Positions 8,536 to 17,303 of a stretch of DNA of 64,000 nucleotides are shown one piece after another; position 1 is the first letter of the stretch, and each line of letters opens with the position of its first letter. The notes below the pieces were generated by a model, which was not told where the DNA came from, did not search any database, and saw only the letters and a list, made by a program, of their open reading frames with translations. The position numbers were made by a program, and so were the translations under genes. Source of the stretch: CAVWDI01 sp963793095 (GTDB lineage: Bacteria; Chloroflexota; Anaerolineae; Anaerolineales; UBA4823); the NCBI GenBank assembly GCA_963793095.1, contig CAWBYY010000011.1, positions 1 through 64,000 on the forward strand. Direction: 5' to 3'.

Positions 8536-9204
8536 ATGGATAGATCTAAAACAATGCGGATTTTAATCCCGGTTTTATTGGCAATGCTTGCAAGCGGATG
8601 CGTTGTTCTGGAAAATAATCCGGCTCTATTAAACCCAGTCGAAACCCAGCAGGCACCGGAAAATACACTTGAAATTACAGTAAAGACCATTGATGTGGTA
8701 CCAACCCAAACCGCTCTGTTACCGACCGCCACCCAGGTAAACAAATCCAGCCTGGAAGACTATGGCCCTGCGCCCGAGATTAAGAATGATATCTGGCTGA
8801 ATGTCGAGGGACCGCTGCGCCTGGCTGATCTGGGTGGCAAAGTTGTGCTGCTGGAGATGTGGACTTTCGGTTGAATTAACTGCCGCAATGTGATTCCCTC
8901 GTTGAGGGACTGGCATCAAAAATATTCCCCGGCAGGACTGGTAATTATTGGCAACCACTACCCTGAATTTGCCTATGAAGAGGATTTCGACAACTTAAAA
9001 AATGCGGTAAACGAATTACAGATATCTTATGCAGTTGTGCAGGACAACGACGGAGAGAACTGGCGGGCATACCGCAACCGTTACTGGCCAACCCTATACC
9101 TGATTGATAAGAAGGGGCATATCCGCTACGTCCACATCGGCGAAGGGGCATACGATAAGACCGAGGCTGCGATCCAGGAACTGCTGGCTGAAAACTATCC
9201 CTGA
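8536..9204 (+). CDS. Thioredoxin-like lipoprotein, selenocysteine in UxxC active site
   Basis: One frame runs from ATG 8536 (AAGG at 8527-8530, spacing five) to TGA-independent stop 9204, broken only by TGA 8872-8874. Reading it as Sec gives 222 residues: signal peptide with lipobox LASGC (Cys22), a linker to about residue 85, then a thioredoxin fold (LADLGGKVVLLEMWTFG-U-INCRNVIP). The active site is U113-I-N-C116, where relatives related to the TlpA/DipZ group have C-x-N-C after WTY/WTF. Downstream matches the same family: VIIGNHYPEFAYE, DNDGENWRAYRNRYWP and LIDKKGHIRYVHIGEG. It should be a membrane-anchored extracytoplasmic thiol/selenol reductant. The dsbA-like gene follows. A Cys-to-stop mutation is the alternative; the SECIS-like hairpin argues against it. 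Confidence 0.88.
8895..8909 (+). promoter_or_regulatory. Candidate bacterial SECIS hairpin in the selenothioredoxin gene
   Basis: A perfect six-pair stem TCCCTC / GAGGGA closes a three-base loop GTT. The loop starts at 8901, 26 bases after the in-frame TGA, and its first base is G, matching the bacterial SECIS pattern. The distance is almost identical to that in the GrdB-like gene. No covariation data are available here. Confidence 0.65.
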
Positions 9205-9657
9205 TTAAGTTTTATCCTGAAGCTCTGGGGCGTTGAGGAAACTACAGGGGAATAAATTGCTTATACTAATTCGTGGTTGATAAACGAACTTTAAACCTTA
9301 TCTGGATTTGTTATCCTGCTTTCGCCCGGACCGGAGGGACGCGAATGTCCTTTTAATGCCTGAAAAATTGAATGGGTATGCGCCAGGCCGGACGCAGGTT
9401 TAAACAAACCTGATTCCGAACTTGCCAGCAGTGGGAACTCCCTAAGATTGACCAAGACATGTTAAAGTGGAAGCAAGATTTGAGCAGGGTAGGTTTCCAA
9501 GCCTGCCGAATATATAGTTTAGGTCATTCCCCAAGATTTTTTGTGAAATCCATAATATAAGAACAAAATGAGTCGCCGCTCGTTTCTGAATGAGCGTGTT
9601 ATAATCGCCGGAAACAACTAGAGAAAACCCGTCGATTTTATCCGAATAAAGGAGCTA
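9205..9657 (+). other. 453-base gene-free region with several hairpins
   Basis: No convincing coding frame is seen. Local inverted repeats include CAGGTTT-aaac-AAACCTG (about 9402-9413 region), GGAC-gcgaat-GTCC, and GGTAGG-tttccaag-CCTGCC near 9490-9510. Near the right edge TATAAT (9600-9605) follows an inverted repeat CGCTC / GAGCG (9577-9581, 9592-9596) and may be the dsbA promoter. I could not match the region to tmRNA, 6S RNA, SRP RNA, RNase P RNA, tRNA-Sec or a known riboswitch by eye. A structured RNA of unknown type is possible. Confidence 0.4.
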
Positions 9658-10440
9658 GTGCCGATAGTGACAACTGAAGAAAGCATTACATTTAAGCGAT
9701 CCTATTTTTTCCTGGCGCTGCTGCCGATAACATTTGTGCTGGGCCTGGCAGCCGGGTATGTGTTCTGGGGGCTCCAGCCATTCGGAGAGACAGGCACACC
9801 AGAGCCGGTAGTGGCTGAAACGGACAGCGTGAATGAGCAGGTCGCGCAGGCGGATGACCAGCTGGACAGCCAACCGGTCGAAGGCGATGCCGGGCAGCAG
9901 GAATACCAGCGCTATGACGTATCGGAGGATGACGACCCGGTGCTCGGCCCTGAAGATGCAGCCATAACACTAATCGAGTTCAGCGATTACGAATGCCCTT
10001 ATTGCACAAGATGGCATACAGAAGTGTTCGACCGGATCCGGGAGGATTTTCCCGACGAGATTCGGTTTGTTTACCGGGATTTTCCGCTGAAGTCGATCCA
10101 TCCCAACGCGGTCCCGGCAGCTGAAGCGGCCAACTGCGCCAACGAACAGGACGCCTTCTGGGAGTACAATGCTAAACTGTTCGGCGGAGAACTAGGGCTA
10201 AGCCCGGAAGCGTATCTTGAATATGCGAACCAGCTGGATTTGGATACTGAAGAGTTCGAGAAATGCTTCCAGGAAGGCCGTTACAGCCAGGAGGTGGAAG
10301 ACGACTACCAGTACGCTGCCCAGCTTGGTATACAGTCCACCCCGACCTTCTTTTTAAACGGTATTCCTTTGATCGGAGCCCAGCCATACGAAGTCTTTAA
10401 AGATGTGATCGAGCGGGAACTGGCCGGGGAACTTCCCTAG
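9658..10440 (+). CDS. Membrane-anchored DsbA-family thiol-disulfide oxidoreductase
   Basis: The 260-residue product has an N-terminal membrane anchor (about 15-38), an acidic Gln-rich linker, and a DsbA/thioredoxin_4 domain from about 90. The active site is C113-P-Y-C116 in FSDYECPYCTRW, and the cis-proline loop is STPTFFLNG. The domain faces the extracytoplasmic side and should form or exchange disulfides in exported proteins. GTG 9658 follows GGAG (9651-9654) closely; GTG 9667 is an alternative start. It is preceded by a long intergenic region and followed by a strong terminator, so it is probably monocistronic, but its position beside the UxxC lipoprotein suggests related redox work. Confidence 0.85.
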   Translation: MPIVTTEESITFKRSYFFLALLPITFVLGLAAGYVFWGLQPFGETGTPEPVVAETDSVNEQVAQADDQLDSQPVEGDAGQQEYQRYDVSEDDDPVLGPEDAAITLIEFSDYECPYCTRWHTEVFDRIREDFPDEIRFVYRDFPLKSIHPNAVPAAEAANCANEQDAFWEYNAKLFGGELGLSPEAYLEYANQLDLDTEEFEKCFQEGRYSQEVEDDYQYAAQLGIQSTPTFFLNGIPLIGAQPYEVFKDVIERELAGELP

Positions 10441-10489
10441 GTCATCAAATATTTCTAAAAATTTCCTCAATCCGACAGAATAGCAGGAT

Positions 10490-10529
10490 AGGGAATTCCG
10501 GGGTTTGATGCCGGAATTCCCTGTTTTTT
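10490..10529 (+). terminator. Strong rho-independent terminator after the dsbA-like gene
   Basis: A twelve-pair perfect stem AGGGAATTCCGG / CCGGAATTCCCT with a nine-base loop is followed by six T (10524-10529). It isolates glyS from the upstream gene. Confidence 0.9.
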
Positions 10530-10555
10530 CTTCCTTTATCAGGGTGAGCTTTGGG

Positions 10556-10561
10556 TATAAT
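10556..10561 (+). promoter_or_regulatory. Probable -10 box for glyS
   Basis: TATAAT sits between the upstream terminator and the glyS start, with AAGGAAAA as ribosome-binding site at 10583-10590 before ATG 10597. The -35 region is not consensus. Confidence 0.45.
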
Positions 10562-10596
10562 GTCTGGCGTCCGAAATATTTTAAGGAAAACTTGCT

Positions 10597-13500
10597 ATGA
10601 AAGAAACCATCAATTTTCAGTCGATCAGCATGAAGCTGCAGTCCTTCTGGGCGGAGAGAGGCTGCCTGATCTGGCAGCCTTATTACACCCAGGTCGGGGC
10701 CGGCACGATGAACCCGGGAACCTATCTGCGGGTGCTCGGCCCGGAACCCTGGAATGTAGCGTACGTTGAGCCTTCCATCCGCCCGGATGATGGCCGCTAC
10801 GGCCAGAACCCCAACCGGATGCAGATGCACTACCAGTTCCAGGTTATTCTGAAGCCCGATCCGGGAAACCCCCAGGATCTGTACCTGCAGTCGCTGCAGG
10901 CTTTGGGAATCGACCCGCAGCGGCACGACATCCGCTTCGTGGAGGATAACTGGGAGCAGCCTATGCTGGGAGCCTGGGGCCTGGGTTGGGAGGTCTGGCT
11001 GGACGGGCAGGAGATCACTCAGTTCACCTATTTCCAGCAGGCAGGCGGGTTCAACCTTGACCCGGTCGCGGTGGAGCTGACCTATGGGCTGGAGCGGATT
11101 GCTATCGCTTTACAGAAAGTCAGGGGGTTTACCGAGATCGATTGGAACGGGGAATTAACTGACGGGGATGTCAACCTGCAGGCTGAACAGGAGCACAGCC
11201 GTTACTATTTTGAAGCGGCGGATATCGAGCGGCTGCGGCAGATGTTTGAACTTTTTTATACCGAGGCTGATTTATGTCTGGACCAGGGCCTGGTGCTGCC
11301 GGCTTATGATTACATATTGAAATGTTCGCACACGTTTAACGTGCTGGACACACGCGGCGCGGTAGGCGTGACCGAGAGGCAGGCGGTGTTCGGCCGGATC
11401 CGGGAGCTTGCCCGGCGGGTCTCCGAGGCGTACTTAAACCAGCGCGAGGAATTGGGTTACCCATTCTTGAAGAAGGTATCCCCGATAGTTGTAAACAAAC
11501 CGGAAAAGGTGGTTGAAGGAAAGGTTCAAATAACGGAAGAGTCGGCCCCGTTTCTGCTGGAGGTCGGCACAGAGGAACTTCCGCCGGCCGACCTGGCGGG
11601 CGCCCTGGCCCAACTGAAAAAAGGCGTACCTGGATGGCTGGCTAAACTGCGCCTGGAGCATGGGGACATAAAGGTGGTGGGCACGCCCCGCCGCCTGGTG
11701 GTTTACATCGAGGATCTTGCTGCCAGGCAGCCTGATATTGAGCAGGTTGCAAAGGGTCCCCCGGCAGAGCGGGCGTTTGACGCTGATGGTAAGCCGACAA
11801 AAGCCGCCCTTGGTTTTGCAAAGAGCAAGGGCATTACGGTGGAGGACCTGCAGGTGCTGGAGATGGACGGCGGGCGGTACGCGGCCGCTTCGATCAAACA
11901 GGCCGGGCTGCCCGCCGGTCTGGTGCTTAAAGAAGCCATCCCGGAGCTGATCGGGTCGCTGCGTTTCGACAAAGCAATGCGCTGGAACCACACCAACCTG
12001 GCCTTTTCGCGCCCGATCCGCTGGCTGGTGGGGCTGCATGGGAGCGGTGTGGTGCCTTTTGAATATGCCGGTCTGCTTTCGGGCAGGGTGACACGCGGGC
12101 TGCGGTTCTCTTCCCAGGAGGAGATCCGCCTGGAAAATGTGAACGAATACTTTAAGGCGTTACCGGATCAGGGGATTATCCTGGATCCGGTTGAGAGGAA
12201 GGAAGAAGTTAGAAAACAGGTAGAGAGCCTGGCGACTGAGGTGGGATGCGCTGCCCAGGATGACCCGGCTCTGCTTGACGAGGTGACCAACCTGGTGGAG
12301 GCGCCTTCAGCCCTGAGGGGTGAATTTGAGCGCTCCCATCTTACGCTGCCACGCCGGGTGCTGACCGCAGTGATGAAAAAGCACCAGCGCTATTTCCCGC
12401 TGTTTGAAGTACGGAGGTGATATTGAGGACGTGGTGGGAGTGAAGCGACCTTGGCGCCGTACTTTATCGCGGTCCGGAACGGCGGCGCTGAGGGAATGGA
12501 GCAGGTTATTGAAGGCAACGAGCATGTCATCCGGGCTCGCTTTGCGGATGCGGATTTCTTTGTGAGGGATGATTTAAAACAGCCCCTGGAAGCTTATTTG
12601 CCAAAACTCGATACCCTGACTTTCCAGGTGAAACTGGGATCCATGCTGGATAAGACCAGCAGGATTACATCCCTGGTGGCAGGAATCGCCGAAGGACTTG
12701 GATTGGACGAAATCTGAACTAAGGACCGCCCAACGGGCTGCCGAACTGTGCAAGGTGGACCTGGCGACCAGCATGGTGGTGGAGATGACCTCGCTGCAGG
12801 GTTATATGGGAAGTTATTACGCCCAAAAGTCGGGCGAGCCGGTTGAAGTCGGCGCAGGCGATTTACGAACATTACCTGCCGCGTTTCGCCGGCGATGATG
12901 GTCCGGAGACCCTAGCCAGGTCTGGCGGTCGGCCTGGCGGACCGGCTGGACAGCCTGGTTGGACTGTTCGCGGCGGGTCTGGCTCCCAGCGGCAACAAAG
13001 ACCCGTTCGGTCTGCGCCGGGCGGCCCTGGGACTGGTGGGCAACCTGGTCGATTGGGGTTTAAGTTTTGATTTGGAGGTCCGCTGTTGAAGAGGCTGCGA
13101 ATTTGCAGCCGGTTGAGGTGGATGCGGAAACCCGGGAAGCGGTGCTGGAATTTATTGTTGAAAGACTGCGCAACGTGCTGCTGGATAAAGGTGCAAAGTA
13201 CGATGTGGTCGAGGCGGTCCTGGCGCAGCAGGGTCGAGACCCGGCGATGGCGGCACGAGCCGTTGAAGAGCTTTCTAGCTGGGTGGGACGGTATGACTGG
13301 AAGGATATCCTGCCGGCATATTCGCGCTGCGTGCGCATCACGCGTGACCTGGAACAGCGTTTTGAATTCAACCCGGACCTGGAACTTGAACCTGCAGAGG
13401 AGAGGCTTTATCAGGCTCTAACGATCGCGGAGGCGGCCTCTCGCCGACCGGGCTCGGTGGATGATTTCCTGAACGCCTTCCTGCCTATGATTCCGGCTGT

Positions 13501-13633
13501 CAACCGCTTCTTTGACGATGTGCTGGTGATGGTGGAGGACAAACAGGTCCGCGAGAACCGTTTGGGGTTGCTGCAGCGGGTCGCGGCCCTGGCGGACGGG
13601 GTCGCGGATATGTCCCGGCTGGAGGGGTTTTAG
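10597..13633 (+). CDS. glyS: Glycyl-tRNA synthetase, fused alpha-beta form; beta half broken by indels
   Basis: Residues 1 to about 300 are the catalytic alpha subunit of bacterial-type GlyRS (NFQSISMKLQSFWAERGC, then GAGTMNPGTYLRVLGPEPW). After a short linker the beta subunit begins at about 320 (FLLEVGTEELPPADLAGAL). Both are in one uninterrupted frame of 607 codons, so alpha and beta are fused, as in chlamydial GlyRS. From 12405 to 13085 the beta half jumps frame about six times. In-frame TGA codons at 12418 and 12424 are bypassed by a short excursion; later breaks lie near 12705, 12855, 12912 and 13078. All pieces remain recognisable (YFIAVRNGG, EMTSLQGYMGSYYA, GNKDPFGLRRAALG), and the last frame is intact to 13633. 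An essential single gene is unlikely to be dead, so consensus error is favoured. Confidence 0.85.
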
Positions 13634-14039
13634 TTTCTTCGCTTCACTCCCAAATGAGTGCTCCCGCAAAAAAGGCGAGATTAGAATTTAATTCGTTTCG
13701 CGATCCCACGGGGATGCTCACTATGTTTCGTGGTCCCAAGGGATTTGCTCCCGCAAAAAGTGCAATGTTAAAATTCACTTCATTTCACGATCAAAATGAC
13801 ATAACGCGGTTTGTCTACTCTCCCGTGAGAGATCGGGACGTTGTGAGCGTTGCGCAGCATGCCGAAGGCAAGCGAAAAGTCTGGTGTTAGTTTTGGTTGT
13901 CCAATACGGTTGAACCTGAAAAGTAAAAATCATCAGCTTGAGTTTCCCCTCAGATAGAGGTTTGCATTCCCAAATGGATTCTCAACCAGAAAACGCAGGT
14001 TGTAAAATTTATTAAATTTCGCAATCTCGCGGGGATAAC
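13634..14039. repeat. Gene-free region with three degenerate copies of a 55-65 base unit
   Basis: Imperfect copies start near 13661 (GCTCCCGCAAAAAAGG...), 13748 (GCTCCCGCAAAAAGTG...) and 13985 (TCTCAACCAGAAAACG...). Each runs through an A-rich stretch, TTAxAATTT/TAAAATTT, a T-rich ATTTCG/ATTTCAC segment and CGATCNC(A)CGGGGAT or a variant. A partial copy (GGGATGCTCACTATGTTTCG) precedes the second. A short hairpin CACTC-ccaaat-GAGTG follows the glyS stop. The 78-codon frame at 13654-13890 is built from these repeats and is not taken as a gene. No transposase or ends were found. Confidence 0.55.
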
Positions 14040-14519
14040 TCACTTAATATCAACCAGCTCACCGCCGGTTATGGGCTGCAGGTCTTTTGGATCCAGGCGG
14101 AAGACTGCGTGAGGGGTGCCGGCGGCAGCCCAGACTTCGTCATACTGGAGCAGGTCATTGTCGATGAAGACCGGCATCTCCGGATCATGCCCGACCGGCG
14201 GCACGCCCCCGATCGCGTACCCGGTGCTCACCCGGACGAAGTCGGCGTCGGCTTTGCCAAGCGGTTCGCCGATCAGGGCTTCGATCTTCCTTTCATCCAC
14301 CCGGTTAGAGCCGCTGGCGATCACCAGCACAGGTCTTTGAGAGCGTTTGGCTTTAAAGACCAGCGACTTGACAATCTGACCCAGCTGGCAGCCGACCGCC
14401 CGGGCAGCCTCGACTGCGGTGCGGGTCGATTCGGGGAGTTCGAGCACCTGGAAAGTCCTGCCCTGTCTATCGAGGGCGTCCTGCACCCGCCGGGCGCTTT
14501 TGCTCAATGGCTTTGACAT
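14040..14519 (-). CDS. YbaK/EbsC-family aminoacyl-tRNA deacylase
   Basis: The 159-residue protein matches the YbaK/ProX editing fold: IVKSLVFKAK with the conserved lysine, PVLVIASGSNRVD, and GYAIGGVPPVGH in the substrate pocket. These enzymes hydrolyse mischarged tRNA such as Cys-tRNA(Pro) or Ala-tRNA(Pro) in trans. The GGVPPVGH loop is typical of the YbaK-like rather than the ProRS-INS branch. It follows the DUF3160 gene on the same strand (22 bases apart) and is convergent to glyS. Confidence 0.85.
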   Translation of the reverse strand: MSKPLSKSARRVQDALDRQGRTFQVLELPESTRTAVEAARAVGCQLGQIVKSLVFKAKRSQRPVLVIASGSNRVDERKIEALIGEPLGKADADFVRVSTGYAIGGVPPVGHDPEMPVFIDNDLLQYDEVWAAAGTPHAVFRLDPKDLQPITGGELVDIK

Positions 14520-14541
14520 GTCAACTATTCCTTAAATAAGT

Positions 14542-17106
14542 TTAGCGACCCCAGGCACGCTGGTACCACTCAGGATCTTCAACAGCCCAGCCCTGCTCCT
14601 GCTGTTCGGAATTCAAATCCGTCCGGAATTTCCACCAGGTAAAACCATCCGCCTGGACAGGACCGTCCAGGATCAGCATGTACTCGCCTTTTGCGAGCTT
14701 GCGGATTACAGTGGCGTCTCGGGAAGGGGACTCGCGCAGGTTGAGATTCTCGGCAGCCCCCATAAGTATATATGTGTCGCCCACCCGGAACACAAGCGAA
14801 TCGACCGGGTGACCGTTAGGCAGGATCAGATTCTCCGTCCAGGCGGGCTGATCAGGCGGGTCGGAGGATAGTAACAGGCGCCAGGTGCGGTCGGTCAGGC
14901 GGTCCTGGCGCGATTGGGGGAATTCGTAATACGAGTACACCCCACCCTGGGAGATCTGGTACTCATCGTCGACCGGTACGATCACATAAATGCGGTTCAG
15001 ATCGCCAGTGCCAGCCTGCAGGATGCTCTCGCCGCCGGCGGCAGGAGCTGAGATAACCGGCACGGGCGGCATTTTGAGCTGGTTTTCAGGGTTGTTTGGG
15101 TTGGATTCCCGGCTCGAAGCGACCCGCTCTTCATAGCCTCCCAGGGGTGACTGGAGAATACGGTAATCGTCCTGGTTGAGCCGGTCCCCCTGCAGTTCTC
15201 TGGAGGCGATGTCCCCGATTTCTACCAGCCGGTCACCCAGTTGGCTCATTTCATCCAGCAGTTCATCCAGTCCCAATCCCTCCCCTGAGGAGTCGCTGCC
15301 CCTCAGGCCGCGCTCTTTCAGGCCCTCGGAGATGGCGTGGGCGAGATTCGCCAGGCGGTAGAAGACCTCCGGGTTGGGCTCGGCATAGGCAGGCGCCGGA
15401 CCTGAAACCGGCAATCCGCTCGCAGCGGCTGTCTCGGGCGCCGTGCTGGAGAGAACTGTGTCGTGTTTTAGCTCCACCCAGCTGCCCAGGGCGCTGTTGA
15501 GATCCTTGTATTCCCAGGCGGGCGTCCGCATGAACCCGGGGTAAATTTCGTCCTTCTGGGCCAGCTGGGCTTTATTTGCAAAAAGCCAGGTGCTGCCAGC
15601 CGTCGACAGCCAGTCTGACTCAGAAAGACCAGCCAGACTGGATTTCAGGGTTTCAAACTGTTCGGGGTAATTCTCGAAACTGGTTGCGCCCGAACCTTCG
15701 GATGCAGCCTGGGCCGCGGTGGAATCGAGGGCTGCCATCACATCCAGACCGCTGGGCAGGACGCGCCGGTATGCGGGTGTGCCCACACTTTCGTATATCA
15801 GATTATCCATTATATATTCATCGAGCTTGAAGCGCGGGCCCATAAATCGCCAGACCAATTCAACCCCCAGCTCTCCTAACGAAGAGGAGAGTGTGGAATT
15901 GATCCTGGGAGGCGGCAGGCTCTGGCTGATTGTCAGGAAACCGCGCCACAGGTCATCGTCCAGCAAACTGATGATTGTCGCCCACTGGCTGTAAGCCTGG
16001 TCCATCATGATTGAATACTCTACCGGACCCGGGTCGTCGCCTGGGCCAGCCAGGAAAGTAATCGTCTCGTGGATTTTCGCCCATTCCAGGGCGGCTGAGA
16101 TCCCGTTTATCCCGGCATGGCGCAGGGCAAGTGTGACGATCAGCGGTACCCGGGAGGGGACAAAATCGGAATCGCGGCCGGTGATCTGGAAATTGATGCT
16201 CTCAAACCAGGTCATCCCCCGGTAGTAATATTCGAGCTGGCGGTCTCCGGCGTAATGCCCGCTCGGGATATAGGCGCTGTAATCATCACGTAGTTCCGGA
16301 AAGAGGGCTGAGCTGGCTGTACCTTCTGCCGCCAGAATCTGCTCCACCTGCAGCATTACAAGACTTTCGAGCGAGGGGTCAATTTCCGCATCGGGGTCGA
16401 GCAGTTTCAATCCGACTGCCATGTATGCCGCTGCCAGCCTGGTATCGTCTTCGAGCTGGGTGCCTTCAACCAAAGGGAAGTAGGAGATAATCTCTTCATA
16501 GATCGCCCGGGTCACGGCAAGCATGCGAGGGTAGAGTTCTTCACGTTCAAGCTGGGGCAGGAGTTCCGCATACGCCAGATGGAAGGCATGGTAGGCGGCA
16601 TCTGTGGCCAGAAAGTAAGGCTGACCGTGGCGGGCTGAGACGCCCTCCCGGATATCAATGAACTGCGGGTCAGCGCTCCTGAGGATAACAAACCCGTTTT
16701 CCGAGAGGAAGCTGCGCTGGGCGGAGGTCAACCCGGCAACAACCTGTGGGTTAGAGACCTGGTTCAGGTCAACCGGCAGCGGGATGATCTCCGCAGTGGC
16801 TGCGCTGGTATCCCATTCGATGGCTGTACTGGTCGAAAAATTACCCGAGGTCATCTCCGCCAGCGGCGCAAGTTCTCCGGGAGAGCTTAACTGCTCGACG
16901 GTAGGTTGGGCGGCTGGGCTGGAGGCAGGGCTGGTGGGGGGGGCAGCAGACAGGGTTGAGGTCGGAGAGTTGAGAACCTCCTGGGTCGCGCGCGGGGTAG
17001 GCATGACCGGCGTGGGAGGGATGATAACCCGGCAGGCTGCCAGAAATATGGCGACCAGCAGCAGAATGGGGATCAGTTTAGACGATTTCAACAGAATTTT
17101 TCTCAC
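14542..17106 (-). CDS. DUF3160 lipoprotein with C-terminal SH3-like domain
   Basis: An 854-residue exported protein. The N-terminus is a signal peptide ending in lipobox LAAC (Cys25), followed by a Thr/Pro/Ser-rich linker. The central region fits DUF3160: FIDIREGVSARHGQPYF, then ATDAAYHAFHLAYAELL, and later YKDLNSALGSWVELKHDT. The last 80 or so residues are a bacterial SH3-like domain (ENLNLRESPSRDATVI, KLAKGEYMLILDGP). The function of DUF3160 is not established; the family is common in Chloroflexota envelopes. The SH3 domain suggests binding to cell-wall or envelope polymers. The gene is intact with no frame breaks. Confidence 0.85.
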   Translation of the reverse strand: MRKILLKSSKLIPILLLVAIFLAACRVIIPPTPVMPTPRATQEVLNSPTSTLSAAPPTSPASSPAAQPTVEQLSSPGELAPLAEMTSGNFSTSTAIEWDTSAATAEIIPLPVDLNQVSNPQVVAGLTSAQRSFLSENGFVILRSADPQFIDIREGVSARHGQPYFLATDAAYHAFHLAYAELLPQLEREELYPRMLAVTRAIYEEIISYFPLVEGTQLEDDTRLAAAYMAVGLKLLDPDAEIDPSLESLVMLQVEQILAAEGTASSALFPELRDDYSAYIPSGHYAGDRQLEYYYRGMTWFESINFQITGRDSDFVPSRVPLIVTLALRHAGINGISAALEWAKIHETITFLAGPGDDPGPVEYSIMMDQAYSQWATIISLLDDDLWRGFLTISQSLPPPRINSTLSSSLGELGVELVWRFMGPRFKLDEYIMDNLIYESVGTPAYRRVLPSGLDVMAALDSTAAQAASEGSGATSFENYPEQFETLKSSLAGLSESDWLSTAGSTWLFANKAQLAQKDEIYPGFMRTPAWEYKDLNSALGSWVELKHDTVLSSTAPETAAASGLPVSGPAPAYAEPNPEVFYRLANLAHAISEGLKERGLRGSDSSGEGLGLDELLDEMSQLGDRLVEIGDIASRELQGDRLNQDDYRILQSPLGGYEERVASSRESNPNNPENQLKMPPVPVISAPAAGGESILQAGTGDLNRIYVIVPVDDEYQISQGGVYSYYEFPQSRQDRLTDRTWRLLLSSDPPDQPAWTENLILPNGHPVDSLVFRVGDTYILMGAAENLNLRESPSRDATVIRKLAKGEYMLILDGPVQADGFTWWKFRTDLNSEQQEQGWAVEDPEWYQRAWGR

Positions 17107-17303
17107 AAATTAAAAATATACCAATCAAGATTGAAATAATAGATTTTAGCACAAATCAGGTTAAATCTCGGGTCGAGGCGGCTTGCCGCGAAACGGTTCA
17201 GGAATTAAAATGGGAAGCCGGAAAGACGATAGGATTAATAATCATTCCGGATAGAGATTCTGGATTAAGGACAATTAACTTAAGGTTTATAAACGGGGTG
17301 TGT

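Noticed and set aside
9205..9657. selC (tRNA-Sec) or tmRNA in the long gap
   Set aside because: No long acceptor stem, TTCGA T loop or TCA anticodon arrangement was found by eye on either strand.
10354..10926. 190-codon minus-strand frame across dsbA end and glyS start
   Set aside because: Antisense to two conserved genes and across a terminator; no family resemblance.
12418..12426. In-frame TGA codons in glyS as further selenocysteine sites
   Set aside because: Two TGAs lie within nine bases, no family Cys is at this place, and a short frame excursion restores normal GlyRS reading, so these are indel artefacts.
13654..13890. 78-codon frame after glyS
   Set aside because: Its sequence consists of the degenerate repeat units; no ribosome site.
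13640..14039. CRISPR-like array
   Set aside because: Copies are few, imperfect and irregularly spaced, and no cas gene is present.
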